A DNA stretch of 64,000 nucleotides from Dracaena cambodiana. Taxonomy: Eukaryota > Streptophyta > Magnoliopsida > Asparagales > Asparagaceae. This document shows, one piece after another, positions 11,328 to 23,616 of the stretch. The notes beneath the pieces are model-generated. The model ran no database searches. It had not been told where the DNA came from and saw only the letters and a list, made by a program, of their open reading frames with translations. The position numbers were made by a program, and so were the translations under genes. Every line of letters starts with the position of its first letter. The stretch's first letter is position 1. Location: positions 6,116,886 through 6,180,885 of the forward strand of contig JAYEPQ010000019.1 of NCBI GenBank assembly GCA_036321105.1, given 5' to 3'.

Positions 11328-12541
11328 GGAGAAGTTCGGATACTAGTTGCAGATAGGCAACCATTCAAAGGACTAGAAAATTATTTCACTGATGCCATGC
11401 TTTACAAGCAGGCCCATGAGGTTCCCAATGACAACTACAAAGAGCTTCAAGAACCTGACGACTGCAGCAATGAGGCAGATACTGAATACGAATTTCCGGA
11501 AGGGGATGATGGGGGTGACTATGAGATAAACCCTCATATAAATTTTAATGTGAATTTTGATTAAAATGTAACTGATGTAGCTGAGGATGAGTGGGTTATT
11601 AATGAAAATATAAAATTAGTCTACGAGCCTGCTATCGCTATAGAGTCTGAACCTTCTTGTACTTCCACCGAGGCGGATGACCTATCTGAGCCTGCTATCG
11701 CTACCGAGTCTGAAGTTCTGGTAGCATATCATTTGCCAATCAAGTCATCCCTCATCTCTCGGTCTAAAGTAACGAAGGGACGAGATCACTTCTTTTAAGT
11801 ACCTCCACGACAGGTATCTCAAAAGCCAATTATCTTCGGCAAAGTGATCGCATCGCCTAACCAAAGACAAAGTAGTGAAAGTGATGAACAAATATCACCC
11901 TAATTTCACTTATATGAACAGAAATCCCGGTGAATGATGGAAAAGATGAGTTATAATTTTACCCAAAAATCGGGATTAAACTTTGGGAAAGGGGACGAAA
12001 TCTCATACTCTCATTTAGACTAAGAGGAAAGAGCCCAGATTATTATCAGAAAACCCGAAGGGGATTAGGCTATGTGTCCACTCCTCCCTCACTGCCATAC
12101 AAGTACGAAGAAAGCTCTTTGGTCGATGAAGATTTATATCCATTTGATCATGATTCGGATCTAAGTACTGGCGCTTGGTTTCAATCTCTAACAGCAAATA
12201 TGGTTTCAGCCGCACTAGAAAGCTATGAGGAACCAATTGATGTACAAGATGATTCCTGGGATAAACACATGGATACTCTCTGGGATGTCCATTTTGAACA
12301 GCGAGACCCGCCCACAGAAGATAAGCTAGTACAAATTAACATGGGAACGGAAGAGAATCTGCAACCCATTTTCATAAGCGGCACACTAACTCCCTTAGAA
12401 AAGGAGAAACTTATATCCCTTATCATGGAATATATAGACGTGTTCGCAAGGAACTATGAAGATATGCCTGGGCTTGATCCTCAGATTGCCACGCACCGGT
12501 TAAATATTAAGGAAGACGCCAAGCCAGTCAAACAACAGTAA
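11328..12541 (+). pseudogene. E1 protease-RT linker
   Basis: An acidic linker of low complexity, with several stops and frameshifts. Its last part (12074-12541) is open and ends PVKQQ followed by TAA at 12539-12541. E2 has TAA at exactly the same codon (33144-33146). In other Tat elements this segment sits between protease and RT. Confidence 0.65.
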
Positions 12542-13428
12542 AGGCATTTTCGACCGAAATTAATGAAGGCAATAGTTGCTGATGTTAATAAGCTCATAAA
12601 ATCAGGAATTATTCGTGAAGAACAACATCCTGATTGGTAGCCAATATAGTGCCAGTTTGTAAGAAGAACGGCAAGATCCGGATATGCATCAATTTTCGGG
12701 ATCTAAACGCTGCATGCCCTAAGGACGAGTTTCCACTCCCGATTACTGATGTAATGATCGACAACACCTGCGGTTACGAGAGGATGTCCTTTATGGATGG
12801 CTTCTCAGGATACAATCAAATTAAAATGCATCCAGACAACGAAAAGCACACAGCTTTTAGATCGTCGTTGGGGGTATACTATTATACAGTAATGCCTTTT
12901 GGGCTGAAGAACGCCGGTGCCACTTATCAATGCGCGATGAGCATTATATTTAAAAAATATTTGCGTAAAACAGTAGAGTGTTATGTAGCTGATTTGGCAG
13001 TCAAAAGCAAAAACAAAGAAGACCATCTTCAGGATCTGAGAACAGTCTTCAATCTCATGCGAAGACATCACTTGAAGATGAATCCTGCTAAGTCCTTCAT
13101 AGGGGTGTCCAGTGGAAAATTTCTTGGATTCATAACTACTTTGGAAGGAATTTTCCTTGATCTCGAGAAGGTAAAAGCGATCAAGGAGATGCCACCTCCT
13201 CGCAACCTTAAAAAATTGAGGGGGTTACAAGGAAAATTAGCTTACATCCGGTGCTTTATCTCCAATATATCGGGACGATGCCAGCCGTTCTCCAGACTCA
13301 TGAAAAAGGGTGTTTCTTTCGTATGGGACGAGACATGTCAACGAGCGTTTGATGATCTTAAAGAATGCCTTACGAAACCTCCTGTCCTCATGGCACCTGT
13401 CCCTGGAAGACCGTTCCTTATATATTAA
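12542..13428 (+). pseudogene. E1 reverse transcriptase
   Basis: The RT begins RHFRPKLMKAIVADVNKLIKSG. It loses one base near 12634 and then stays open to the thumb. Visible motifs are KKNGKIRICINFRDLN, the first catalytic Asp in FMDGFSGYNQI, MPFGLKNAGATYQ and YVADLAVKS at about 12982-13008. The YVDD box thus reads YVAD, with one of the two metal-binding Asp residues lost. The C-terminus ends at a TAA at 13426-13428 just before RNase H. Confidence 0.9.
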
Positions 13429-13866
13429 GGGCCATGGATAACGCGCTGGGAGCGTTGCTCGCTCAGTATAATAAGCACGGTCATGAACATGCCCTTTAGT
13501 ACTTGAGCCGAACAATAATCGGAGCCGAGCATCGGTATACCCCGATTAAAAAAAAATGTTTAGCCCTAGTGTTCGCCATCCAGAAAATGTGACACTATCT
13601 TTCAGGGCAAACAATTCATATCATATCACGGGTCAATCCCTTAAAAATCCTGATGACAAAACCAGGATTTTTAAATGGCTGATTAGCAAAATAGGCGTTA
13701 CTGCTATCGCCATATGATATCCACTTTGTTCCTCAAAAAGCTATGAAGGGACAAGCGATCGCCGACTTTCTCGCAGACCATCCAATTTGGTTCAACTCTA
13801 AGTCATCAGTGGATATCTCGAAACAGACGTCAGAAATCAATGCAACTAGCAAAGAACAACTATGGC
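13429..13866 (+). pseudogene. E1 RNase H (Ty3-type, RT-attached)
   Basis: It encodes MDNALGALLAQYN, YLSRTIIGAEHRYTPI, HYLSGQTIHIISR and LLLSPYDIHFVPQKAMKGQ, all in one frame but interrupted by at least four stops (about 13498, 13590, 13680 and 13690). This is the RT-linked RNase H that degrades genomic RNA in the hybrid. The counterpart in E2 (31847-32251) is open. Confidence 0.8.
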
Positions 13867-14368
13867 AGATGTTCTTTGATGGTGCCGCAAGACGATCTGC
13901 TGCCTGAGTGGGGGTGGTACTGATTTGCCCACATAAACACATACTGCCTAACGGTTACTTATTAACAGAGCCGTGTACAAATAATGTGGCGGAATATAAT
14001 GCACTCATTATTGGTTTAAAAATGGCTCTGCAACTGGGGTGAACTATCTAGAGGCATATGGAAACTCTACGCTCATCGTCAATTAGATGACGGGCGAGTA
14101 TGAAGTCAAACATGAAGCCCTTATCCCCTATTATCAACTAGCCATTGAGTTGGTAGGATATTTTGAACAATTTTATATTTACCATATACCTCGAAATGAG
14201 AACATTTATGCGGACACTCTTGCCACGTTAGCTGCAACATTGGCAATCCCGCCAGGCGCAGCTAAAAGCATCACGATTGGAAGTCGAGAACTTCTCCATC
14301 CGGATACGATTTTCCAAACTATAAATGTGTGCCAAGTAGGCCTAACTCTGGAACCTCATGATTGGTGA
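13867..14368 (+). pseudogene. E1 second RNase H (archaeal-type aRNH)
   Basis: The segment starts MFFDGAARRSAA with the first catalytic Asp. A TGA follows near 13905, then NNVAEYNALI (Glu) and YADTLATLAATL. This additional RNase H, after the Ty3-type one, is diagnostic of the Tat lineage. Stops and a frameshift near 14040-14085 destroy it. The closest intact copy is in E2. Confidence 0.8.
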
Positions 14369-15672
14369 TTTCCGTTTGTGGATTACGCCTTATATGGGAT
14401 GCTGCCAGAGGATCCAAAGGAAGCCGCCTCAATAAAGAGGAAGGCTCAAAGATTTTATTACGATCCTACACTGCAGACTTTATACAGAAAGTCAAGTGAC
14501 GGTCTCCTACTGCGCTGCATTTCAAAAGTAGAAACCAATGAAGTGCTAAGAGAAATGCATGATGGAGTGTGCGGGGCTCATCAGCCCGGCCCAAAACTCG
14601 GGGGCCGCATAAGAAGGCTAATATACTACTGATCGAAGATGATTACTACTGCAATGGCATACGCTAAATGATGCCATGCATGTCAGGTACATGCCAATTT
14701 TATTCATCAACCCCTAGAATACTTGCACAATACTGTTGCTAGTTGGCCGTTTGAAGCATGGGGAATGGATATCGTGGGACCAATAACTCCCCCGTCATCT
14801 AGAGGACATCGGTTCATACTTGCGATAACCGATTATTTTTCAAAATAGGCTGAAGCCGTGCCCATGAGAGAGGTAAAGATGACATATGTTATTAAATTCA
14901 TTAAACATCATGTCATTTACCATTTTGGCATTCCTCGAAGAATCATTCATGATAACGGACTGTAGTTCATCAGCCAGGGATTTTCACGATTTTGTGATAA
15001 GTTCAGAATCAAAGACATGGCTTCAATGCCATATAACCCCGCGACAAATGGATTGGCCGAAACTTTTAATAAGACTATTATCAAACTCCTTCGAAAGTTC
15101 ATCTCTTCTAATAAACGAGACTAGGATGAAAAACTGGGGGAGTGTTTGTGGGCTTATCGCACTACAGTTCGCACCCCAACAAAAGCTACCCCTTTCTCCT
15201 TGGTATATGGAAGCGAGGCCGTTTTGCCTCTGGAGGTCCAGATACCATCATTAAGAGTGGTATTAGCCACAAAGATGCTGACAGAAGAATGCCCTCAACA
15301 AAGATTGCGAGAACTACAAACGCTCGATAAGAAGCGTTTCCAGGCTCAGCAACAGATTGAGTTGTATCAAGCCCGAGTCTCACAAGCGTTCAATAAAAAC
15401 ATTAAACAAAGGACCTTTAAGTAAGGAGACTTAGTTCTGGCTATTAAAAGGCCAATGATTCTAACCCACAAGACTAAGGGTAAATTTGAACCCAAGTGGG
15501 AAGGACCATTCATCGTGGAGACGGTATACTCTAGTAGAGCTTATCGCTTAATGAACCAGAATGGCGACAGAATGATGATGCCAATCAATGACAAATTTTT
15601 GAAAAAAATATTATGCATAAAACAAGGGGTTATTATTTACTATCACATCTGGTTCATATCCCTAAGAGTATA
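14369..15672 (+). pseudogene. E1 integrase
   Basis: The zinc finger (HDGVCGAHQPG ... CHACQ) is followed by the catalytic core with Asp in GMDIVGP, Asp in IIHDNG and Glu in GLAETFN. Then come WAYRTTVRTPTKATPF and a C-terminal VLTHKTKGKFEP-like region with VETVYSSRAYRL. Many TGA/TAG/TAA codons (for example near 14632, 14670, 14848, 14964 and 15122) inactivate it. A TAA after RTFK (about 15422) also occurs at the same codon in E2 (about 30278) but is a Gln codon in E6. Confidence 0.88.
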
Positions 15673-16086
15673 ACTATCCACTTGTTCAAGTTACGCATAT
15701 GAGCACTTGAACTTCTTTACCAAACTAAGACATGTTCAATTAGATGCCTCTGTCTAAGTTAATGATCTTAATCTGATCATTCTGGTGTAGGCAATTAAGC
15801 GCTTTCACCAAACTATCAGTTTGCTCTATTAAAGAGCTTTATCATGGTCAATAATTGTAACCCGGTTGGTATCAGCAATCTAAGTTACGCAGATGAGCCT
15901 TGGATTGTTTTACCGAAACTATGAACGATTATTTGTTGTGGAAGAAAAATTTGTAGCCAACAGATAAAAGAATCAAAAAAATTATCTTTATTCAGAATAA
16001 AGTTACAAAAATAAAAGAATTCAAAGAATTGTTGAGTTCCTTTTTATTACAAAGAATAAATAAATATGTGTAAGAAAGCAGGGGAG
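15673..16086 (+). other. E1 noncoding region between integrase and antisense gene
   Basis: About 0.4 kb without coding potential. It contains single copies of the words AGTTACGCAxATGAGC and ACTTGxTCAAGTTACGCA, related to the minisatellite that is expanded at the same place in E2. Confidence 0.55.
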
Positions 16087-19000
16087 TTAAGGCTCTCCCA
16101 AAAGTTTCAACTTATTTGTCGTCTCGTTGATAACTCGACGACGGGTTTCTTCCACTGAGTGTTGAGCCTGCCTGCGTAAATCATCGTCGTTTATTGCGAG
16201 TTGCTAGGCCAACCGCTGACGAAATTCTTCGATAGAACGGCTCCTCATCATGCCTTCCTGCTCGAGCTGTCCCTGTTGAAAAATCAGCTCTTCCCGTTTC
16301 TTTACGGATTCTCCTAGCCGAGACTCGTTGGCTTCTAAAATAGCCTGAGCTTTGGTGATAGTCTCCTTTGCTCAGAGGATGGCTGCTTGACACCCCTCAA
16401 TTTCAAAGTCCACCATCTCTAGCCCTCTGAGGACGGATTCCTGGCTAGCTCGTAGCTCCGCCAACTCCTGAGACCACTCTTCTTCTTGGCGCCTTAGCTC
16501 CTCTTGACGGACCGTCATCTCTACCAGTAGCCGTGCTAGTTCAATTTCGGTGATTGTGTCCACGTCCACCTGGCGAACTGTGTTTAGCATCTGCACTTGC
16601 TCTTTCAAGGCTTCTAGGCGGGCTCGGTAAGGAGCTGCTCAGTCACGTTCCCTGATCCTTTCAATATTGTCCAGATAACTGGACAACATTGGGCATCCAA
16701 GCTCGAGGAAATCCTTTCCATCCTGGATCATCCCAATACATCTCCTTAGTAGCCGCATAAAATCATTGACACTGTGATTGAAGAATTCTTCAAGAGGATC
16801 CGCAGTGTCTGAGTTCAGTGCAGGCAGTACCAAGGAAGACGTCACCGGGGGAGGAGTGGCTTCCGTAGGAGTCGAGAAAGAAGAAGCTCGCCCTTGAACC
16901 AGACTCATGACATGTGAGGCCAGTAAAGCCAATAAAGACTTAGCAGAACTGGAAACCCGAGGTGAAGTATCACTGGTACTAGTAAGTCGAGCAGCTCCGC
17001 CAACAGGGGTAGATGATGGAGTGTCCCCGCCTGAAGCTCCTCCTGTAGCAAAGGTGGCCTCAAACGAAAACTTTAAATTGTCTTCATCCCCTGTTGGCAG
17101 GCGAGTTGGAGCAGGAGGGGCCGCGGGCGTCTCAATAGTCACAATTGTCGATGGCGTTAATATCGCTGGCTGAGGAGTAGAGGGCATGCCGACGACAACG
17201 GGGAAAGTGCCCTCAGAGCAGACTACTTGTGTTGGAGACGGTAGGCTCAAAGACAGAGGAGCATCTCTTGGCACGGCAGCAACAACATCGGTCCTGTCAT
17301 CACTCCCTAATTCATCAATGGGAGGAGTTGATGAAGGAACCGAAAGCGGGGTCAGTGTGAAGTAGTCTGCATCGAATCCGTCTGCAGAACTACCCAATCC
17401 GTCCACTGAATCGGTAGTGTCGGAATAATCCACCAGCTCCTCGGACTCCACCTTGGTAGTCGAGTGCATAGGCGAGTGAAGCTGACTACGTGGATCTCAG
17501 AAAGCAGATAAGGAGTGTCACATATATGAAGAAAAAGAATAAGAAGTTAGAATATAAAAATTAAAAGTATAGAACCATACCAGTGGATATAAGTCCTGTG
17601 GTTGGACTTGAAAGAGGAGCTGTCGCCGTCTCTAGGAGCACACCTGTCTCGCTACCTATAGGTTGCGTCGTAGTGTGCTCAGCAGATTCTGTGGTTGGTA
17701 GAACCGGAGCTTCGGTGGAACTAGGGGCTTCTACGGGTCTGCTCTCTTCTGCCGATGCAGATGGCAGAGTTGAGGCAAGAAAATCCATAGCGAATTGGAC
17801 TGCCGCATTGTGGGGGATTACCAGCATGTCCCCAGCTAGCTTCTTTTTCTTTCGGGCTGGCTCGCTCCTAGTAGACCCGCGACATTTGATGGTCGGACTC
17901 CGGGAATGAATGACGACAGGTTGGGGAGCACTGCCAACATCAGTATCATCGTCACCACCGTCATCATCACCATCAGAGTCGCCTGCATCTGATGGATCGG
18001 CCGCCGTACCAAGGAATTTATCCATTCCCTTCATTCGGCCCTCTTTGCCCCTTTTCGGTACGAGTAGAAGGCTTCTATCTCCTTACAACAATTATGGTTG
18101 ATGGAGAAATTTGGTACATCTGCGTTAGCAACACTGTACCATGTGCAGAAGCTCAAAGCCATGCTCAAGTTCGACCCCTTCTGGGGCAACGTAAACTCAG
18201 CTCCGATTCCTCCGGCGACAAAATGGAACCAGCCCCGTGCTCCCGCGTATAGATTTTCTTCGTACGTCAGCCCCTTTTTCAGATTTCCTATATAGAGCTG
18301 TGTATATCCAAATTGACGAGCAAATCGGCTGGAGGTATACGGCTCTATTTAGCATATGGTGTCTTGCATGTTCACCAAGTGTCCGGGGCGAATATTCAAC
18401 AACCACCAGAAGGCCCCCGAAGATAAGTTGTTAAAGTTATCTGCTCCCAAAATATCTTTAAATCTCGATCCATACTCTCCTCCAGGGAATTCTGAGAAGC
18501 AGCAGAAAATCTCGTAGTTCTGGTGGTGATGGAGCGTTTTGCGAATTATCGACATGTAGTTGCTCTTCCATGTAGAGCATTCATACTTCTCCACAAGGAA
18601 CAGCTTGTCGATTGGACAGTAATCCGCAGCACTCATTAACGATGGGCAGTGCATGACTAGCCACACCATTAAGTATGTGTAGGGCATTTCCACCCTAGGG
18701 TTCATTGTCTTCACCGTAGCAGTTTCTTTCGCTGCTTTACCCTTTGTAGCTTTGCCCTTGTTCTTTTCTGTCGGAACAAAACAGTTGCAGAGGGCTCGAA
18801 GTCCGCTGTGGAGGTTGCTAACTATTGCTGGAAGAAGCCCGAATGGTCGTCCATAGGCCAATAGAACGGCAGGGTAAATGACGTTCTTGGCAATAGCCTC
18901 TTTGAGCAATGAAGGAACGACGCATCTTTTCAACCAGAGTATCAAAAAGCCCGCAAGCAGACCCCTATCTGAAATAGGAAACTGTGATTGGTAGTGGAAG

Positions 19001-20736
19001 CTCTGAAAGACTGTGTCCGGGCTGAATCCCCCTTCATTAGACTCAGTGGTGTAAGTCGTGGCTTCCAGTTTGGAGATGAGTTTCTTTATCTCTTTAATGC
19101 TAACGGATGGGCGTCCGTGAACCATAGGGAGACTCTCTTTCAGGTAGTCCGCCCACTTCTTATAACCGATTCCCTGGTTCCTTACCCCAGCCAGGTCACC
19201 ACAGATGTGGTAATGGCACATCATTTCCCAATAGGTCTGGTAGATGTGTTCATCCTTCGCCTAAAACATCTTCAATTCGGCGGTAGGGATATATTTTTCA
19301 TAGAGAATCTCGCCTATTGATAACCCTGACACTTCATACATCTCGTGGAGAGCAAGTCCAGCTCACCTACTGGTGTAAAGAAGGTGCCGCTTTCAGGGTT
19401 ATACATATCCAGAAGGCTGAATAGATGGTATGAATTTTGAGGCAAGCCAAATTGGACGTTCCTGATGGTTTTGTATAAGCCGATCTCCTTCAAAGTTTGC
19501 TCATGGGTGTCCAACACGCATTTGACGAGCCCGAACCACCACATGTTGCCCGAGGAATGGATCCATCTGGGCATCCGGAAGTCCTTGGCAGGGTACTGTC
19601 CATCCTTGGCCATGAATTCGCTAAGAAAGGTCTTAGCACAAGTTGAGACTTCACCAACCGGGTGCTCCTTGGTGACTCTGCCCGGAAGAAACACATAATA
19701 CATCTGGGGGGACTATCTTGGAAAGCCCCGTTTGCGCCGAATTTGCCTGTCGCGACTCCATACTCACGAGTTAGGTCCCATTCTAACTCGCGACGGGAGG
19801 ACAGCCTCTAGAGGTACACTAGAGAGTAGCTGCGCTCCATGTCGGGCAGGAACATCAGCAAATCGCCAGTCTGATAGAGCCATTTGCTCTCTTCTTCAAA
19901 CAAGATCTCGTCCGAGTGCTCCATTGCGTCTCCGAAGAGGAATGCGGATTTCTCCAATACTTCTCGGTTAGTTGCCTCGAACGGAGCATCGGTGATGATC
20001 TCCCTTGCAGTAGCAGGACTGTACCTGATCAACTTCTCCCTGCGCTCCCTCAAACTCGGCTTGTATGCAGGGAGATCGATGGTGAAACGAAATTGGGTCG
20101 CCAAGTCTGTACCCCCAACGTATTCGAAGTGATGCCCGTGGGAGATTGGATCCACTGAATAGTTAACTGCCAAGAAAGAAGAATCAGAGTTAGAAAAAAT
20201 TTTGAAAAGTCAGAAAAATTCCTAAGTATAGAAACATGGAGCTAAAAATAACTCCGTGCGAAGCTAAGAAAATAGCCTCGCATTTTAATAAAATGCGGAG
20301 TTAACAAAATAAAAACGCGAAGATAAAGAGATAACTTCGCGTTTGTATGAAAAACACAAAGCTAAGGGGATAACTTCGCGTTCCGAAATGCGAAGTTTAA
20401 TCTGTAAACGCGACAGTTAACAAAAATAACTCCGCGTACAAAACACGAAGATAACGCGATAGCTTCGCGTAGAAGAAAACCAGAGGTCTCTTCTTCTCCA
20501 AGCCATTCGGCCGAAGTACGGCGATTTCGCCAGTGAAAGAAGTGATTGGCCGGTTAAAACCGAGCCAAATCACTCTAAAATTGTTCTAAAGCCACAAAGT
20601 AGAGGATTTTACCTCCGATTGGTGCAACATATACTGTGTCGCCGCTGCGGCCACTGCCTCGGCCGCTGCCACCGCTGCTTGCGATGGCCGCCGACGATGA
20701 GGAGGCGCACGAAGTCACAACCTTCTTGGGTGCCAT
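16087..20736 (-). pseudogene. E1 antisense gene: plant mobile domain (PMD) protein with coiled-coil tail
   Basis: A spliced gene on the strand opposite to gag-pol. Exon 1 (20613-20736) starts MAPKKVVTSCAS and is Ser/Gly rich. Its donor gt is at 20612-20611 and the acceptor ttggcag precedes 20166; the phases agree. Exon 2 carries the PMD. Landmarks are FEYVGGTDLATQFRF, LFSLLDMYNPESGTFFTPVGE (about 19370), VFQSFHYQSQFPISDRGLLAG and FLILWLKRCVVPSLL (about 18900-19000). After an acidic, Lys-rich segment a donor at about 17580 leads to a last exon (from about 17486) with a Ser/Thr/Pro-rich stretch and a Glu/Arg-rich coiled coil, ending GEP-stop at 16087. There is a one-base insertion in a C-run near 19709, a TAG near 19808 and more stops. 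PMD proteins are known both as host genes (MAIN/MAIL family) and inside plant retrotransposons. Confidence 0.75.
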
Positions 20737-21065
20737 TGTTATGGAAGAAATCTACGAGAAACTTGAAAGAAATCGATGAAAATCCGGTCGGAAACTCGGG
20801 TCGCCTGAGTCGCCTGAGAGCTCTGATCTCTGGAGAAATTCCTTCGAGTGAAGTGAAGAAGAAAAAGAGTTAAAACTCTATTTAAATGAAAAAACCCGCC
20901 CCTTGGTATTCGGCGTGAGAATCAAAGCAATTATTGAGCAAAACGCGAGGCTATTAGCTTCGCTTAAACATACAAAACGCGAAAATAACTTCGTATTTTA
21001 ACTCCGCGTTCCAGTTTGAAGATCCAAAGTATTTCAAAATTTTCTAAATTCTAAGCCATTTTGAA
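20737..21065 (-). promoter_or_regulatory. Upstream region of the E1 antisense gene
   Basis: A TATA-like TTTAAATAG lies on the minus strand at about 20878-20886, about 140 bases before the antisense ATG. E2 has the same box before its antisense exon (plus, about 24602). The rest is noncoding and includes TAGCTTCGC/GCGAGGCTA words near 20940-21020. Confidence 0.45.
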
Positions 21066-21082
21066 AATTTTGGAGGGGGTTC
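21066..21082 (+). promoter_or_regulatory. E1 polypurine tract
   Basis: AATTTTGGAGGGGGTTC abuts the 3' LTR. E2 has CTTTGGAGGGAGTTT at the equivalent place and E6 has CTTTGGAGGGGAT. It primes plus-strand DNA synthesis. Confidence 0.75.
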
Positions 21083-21743
21083 TGTTGGTATTGAAAATTT
21101 CTAAAGGAGTTTTCCATACAGAACACAGAGTTAATCTGTAGCTCCGTGTTTGGCTACTTAGCCTCGCGTTTGAGTAAAACACGGAGCTAATCAATAACTC
21201 CGCGTTCTGATATTCTAACTCCGCGTTCTGACGCGATTAGCTCTGCGTGAGCAGATAATCAGAATCCTAAATTGATTGTAATTGAGATTTGGGCTTATCC
21301 AATTCCCAAATTGAGTCCAATCAGAATTTCAAATCAAGATATTTAAATCAAAATTAAGATATTTGATTAGAATCTTTGATGAATATAAATTCTATTTAAT
21401 TAGAAGCTCTCATATTGGCCCAAGGCTATAAATACCCACTTGAATAAGCCTTAGGGGATCTTTTTCGAGTATTAAAAAAAGTTCAGGTTACGCATGAGAG
21501 TTTTGAACGAATCAAGATCAACAGAGAAAGATTAAGTCGGCCATCATTTGCGTCAAGTAAGAAAATTATCAACGTCAGATCGTCCAAATGAGCTATTTAG
21601 TAGATCCCATCGCTGCGAGAACCCACTATATTTTGTAAAAAAGAGCGATAATTATAAATCCTCTCGTTTGTTCCTTTCTTGTTCACTTTCGTTGTAATCT
21701 AAATTGTATTCAATGGAAGGAGGCAAAATTTTTGCGACGAACA
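21083..21743 (+). repeat. E1 3' LTR
   Basis: It starts TGTTGGTATTG and ends GACGAACA. It matches 6494-7153 with many transitions, several at CpG sites. The exact target duplication GTGGT follows it. Confidence 0.92.
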
Positions 21744-21748
21744 GTGGT
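21744..21748. repeat. E1 target-site duplication, right copy (GTGGT)
   Basis: It is identical to 6489-6493 and lies inside peroxidase B exon 4. Confidence 0.93.
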
Positions 21749-22727
21749 CCATCAGACTCTTGCATTGAGTTCTCAAGAATGCTGCATATGTCGGATCCAG
21801 AGATGGGTCCGCGTAGTCCTTCCCAGTGAAGTTGTAGAGGCGGTTGCTGAAGAGGGTGCAGGTCCCTATTTCGATTGTATGTGCACCTGCACAATGCAAA
21901 CATAGAAAGTTTCGTGTCAGATACATGACAGGAAATGCAAGTCATGTTTGTTTCGAAATGTTATCATAAACACCAGATAGAAAGCCTAGATCCTGATTGC
22001 CGAGACCTTTGCTAGCAAAGGACTTCACTAGAGTCGTGACGTTAGAAAAGGGTGAGGGGACATCGTTAAGAGCCTCTTGTTGTCGAGATACTGCACCATC
22101 TCTCCTGCCTAACTGAACTTCCCACATTGGCTCTTGGAACTGTAAAATGGTTTGATCCAAGCTTCAAGCACAACTCAACTTGATTCGAAAGTAAAGGCAG
22201 AAAACTTTTGCGAGCAAAAAACTTAAGGTAAGTTACGATTACCTGGAACGAGACTCCATCTCTAGCAGCCAATGCAACTTTATCAGCACAGGAGACTGTA
22301 TTCGGGCAAGCCTTCTCCAGTGCGGTCTTCACTTCATCGAGGACATCAAAGCCTGCCAGCGACAGGTTCGGCACTGCATCCTTTTCGCCAGTATTGTTCG
22401 GAGAATCAAGCAATATGGAGGCATCACAACCCTGATGATATATTACAATGATACATACTGTCAGCAACTGGAAACATTCTTCCCATAAACATTCTGAAAA
22501 CTTGTTCAGCACTTTACCCTGACGAAGCAGTCGTGGAAGAACATCCGAAGGAACTTTGCCGCGAGCTCTGCATTGGCCACAGTGCGGTTCCAGATGATGT
22601 TCTGAACAATCTGCTCAGCTTGAGGGCACGTCTTCTTGTAGAAGTGAGTTTTCAAACCTGCACCTCGGCAACCTGCACCAAGGGCTAGCACTAAGGCTAG
22701 AATGAGGAGGAAGCTGCGGTGCTTCAT
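21749..22727 (-). pseudogene. Peroxidase B exons 1-3 and proximal exon 4
   Basis: This is the 5' part of gene B. Introns are about 22432-22517, 22140-22242 and 21887-21973. The encoded protein has an N-terminal hydrophobic signal, three of the conserved Cys positions in CPQAE, GCDAS and CPNTVSCAD, the distal His in FFHDCFVR and a calcium-site GCDAS. No stop occurs in exons 1-3, so the inactivating changes are concentrated in exon 4. Confidence 0.92.
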
Positions 22728-22807
22728 CTCTCTCTGCAAATGTGAATTGACAAAACTAAATGTTGTTAATAGTGACTTTGAATGCCATAATAGGAGTTTG
22801 ATGTGTC

Positions 22808-22820
22808 CTATTTATAACCA
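22808..22820 (-). promoter_or_regulatory. TATA box of peroxidase B
   Basis: On the minus strand GGTTATAAATAGG lies about 85 bases upstream of the ATG at 22727, normal spacing for a plant gene with a 50-60-base leader. Confidence 0.65.
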
Positions 22821-22957
22821 CTATTCTTATAGATATCTTCCCTACTAAGACCTATTCGCTTACAGCTAAGAAATGTTTGAATATAGTTGATTTAAGTATT
22901 CATGTTTATGATGTTTATCTCAACGAAAGCAATAATATAATTACTCAATTATCAAAG

Positions 22958-23616
<659 letters not shown>

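Larger units (their letters stand above)
6494..21743 (+). mobile_element. E1: Ty3/gypsy Tat-like LTR retrotransposon, nearly full length (15.25 kb)
   Basis: The element is bounded by 660/661-bp LTRs (TG...CA), a primer site, a polypurine tract and perfect 5-bp target duplications. Sense-strand order is leader repeats, gag, protease, RT, RNase H, a second RNase H, integrase and a noncoding region. An antisense spliced ORF precedes the 3' LTR. A dual RNase H, a large size and an antisense ORF are known traits of the plant Tat lineage (relatives of Ogre and Retand). By eye the LTRs differ at roughly one base in ten over the first 250 bases, and the coding region carries many stops, so the insertion is old and dead. 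E2 and E6 in this window are relatives. Confidence 0.93.
6233..22727 (-). pseudogene. Class III peroxidase B, split by a retrotransposon
   Basis: Four exons on the minus strand. Exon 1 is 22518-22727 (signal peptide, then FYKKTCPQAE and FFHDCFVR with the distal His). Exon 2 is 22243-22431 (GCDASILLDS, CADKVALAARD). Exon 3 is 21974-22139 (WEVQLGRRDG). Exon 4 is 21749-21886 plus 6233-6493 (ends NCRIVN). All introns are GT...AG. The ATG at 22727 is preferred because it begins MKHRSFLLILALVLALG, a secretion signal. Element E1 sits inside exon 4. Other damage is seen: the heme-ligand motif reads AHTIE instead of AHTIG, and two bases (AC) are missing relative to gene A exactly at the insertion site, which would shift the frame even without E1. 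The copy is therefore non-functional. Confidence 0.92.

Noticed and set aside
17583..18434. Plus-strand frames opposite the E1 antisense gene
   Set aside because: They are shadows of the minus-strand exons, whose splice sites and homology to E2 make that strand the coding one.
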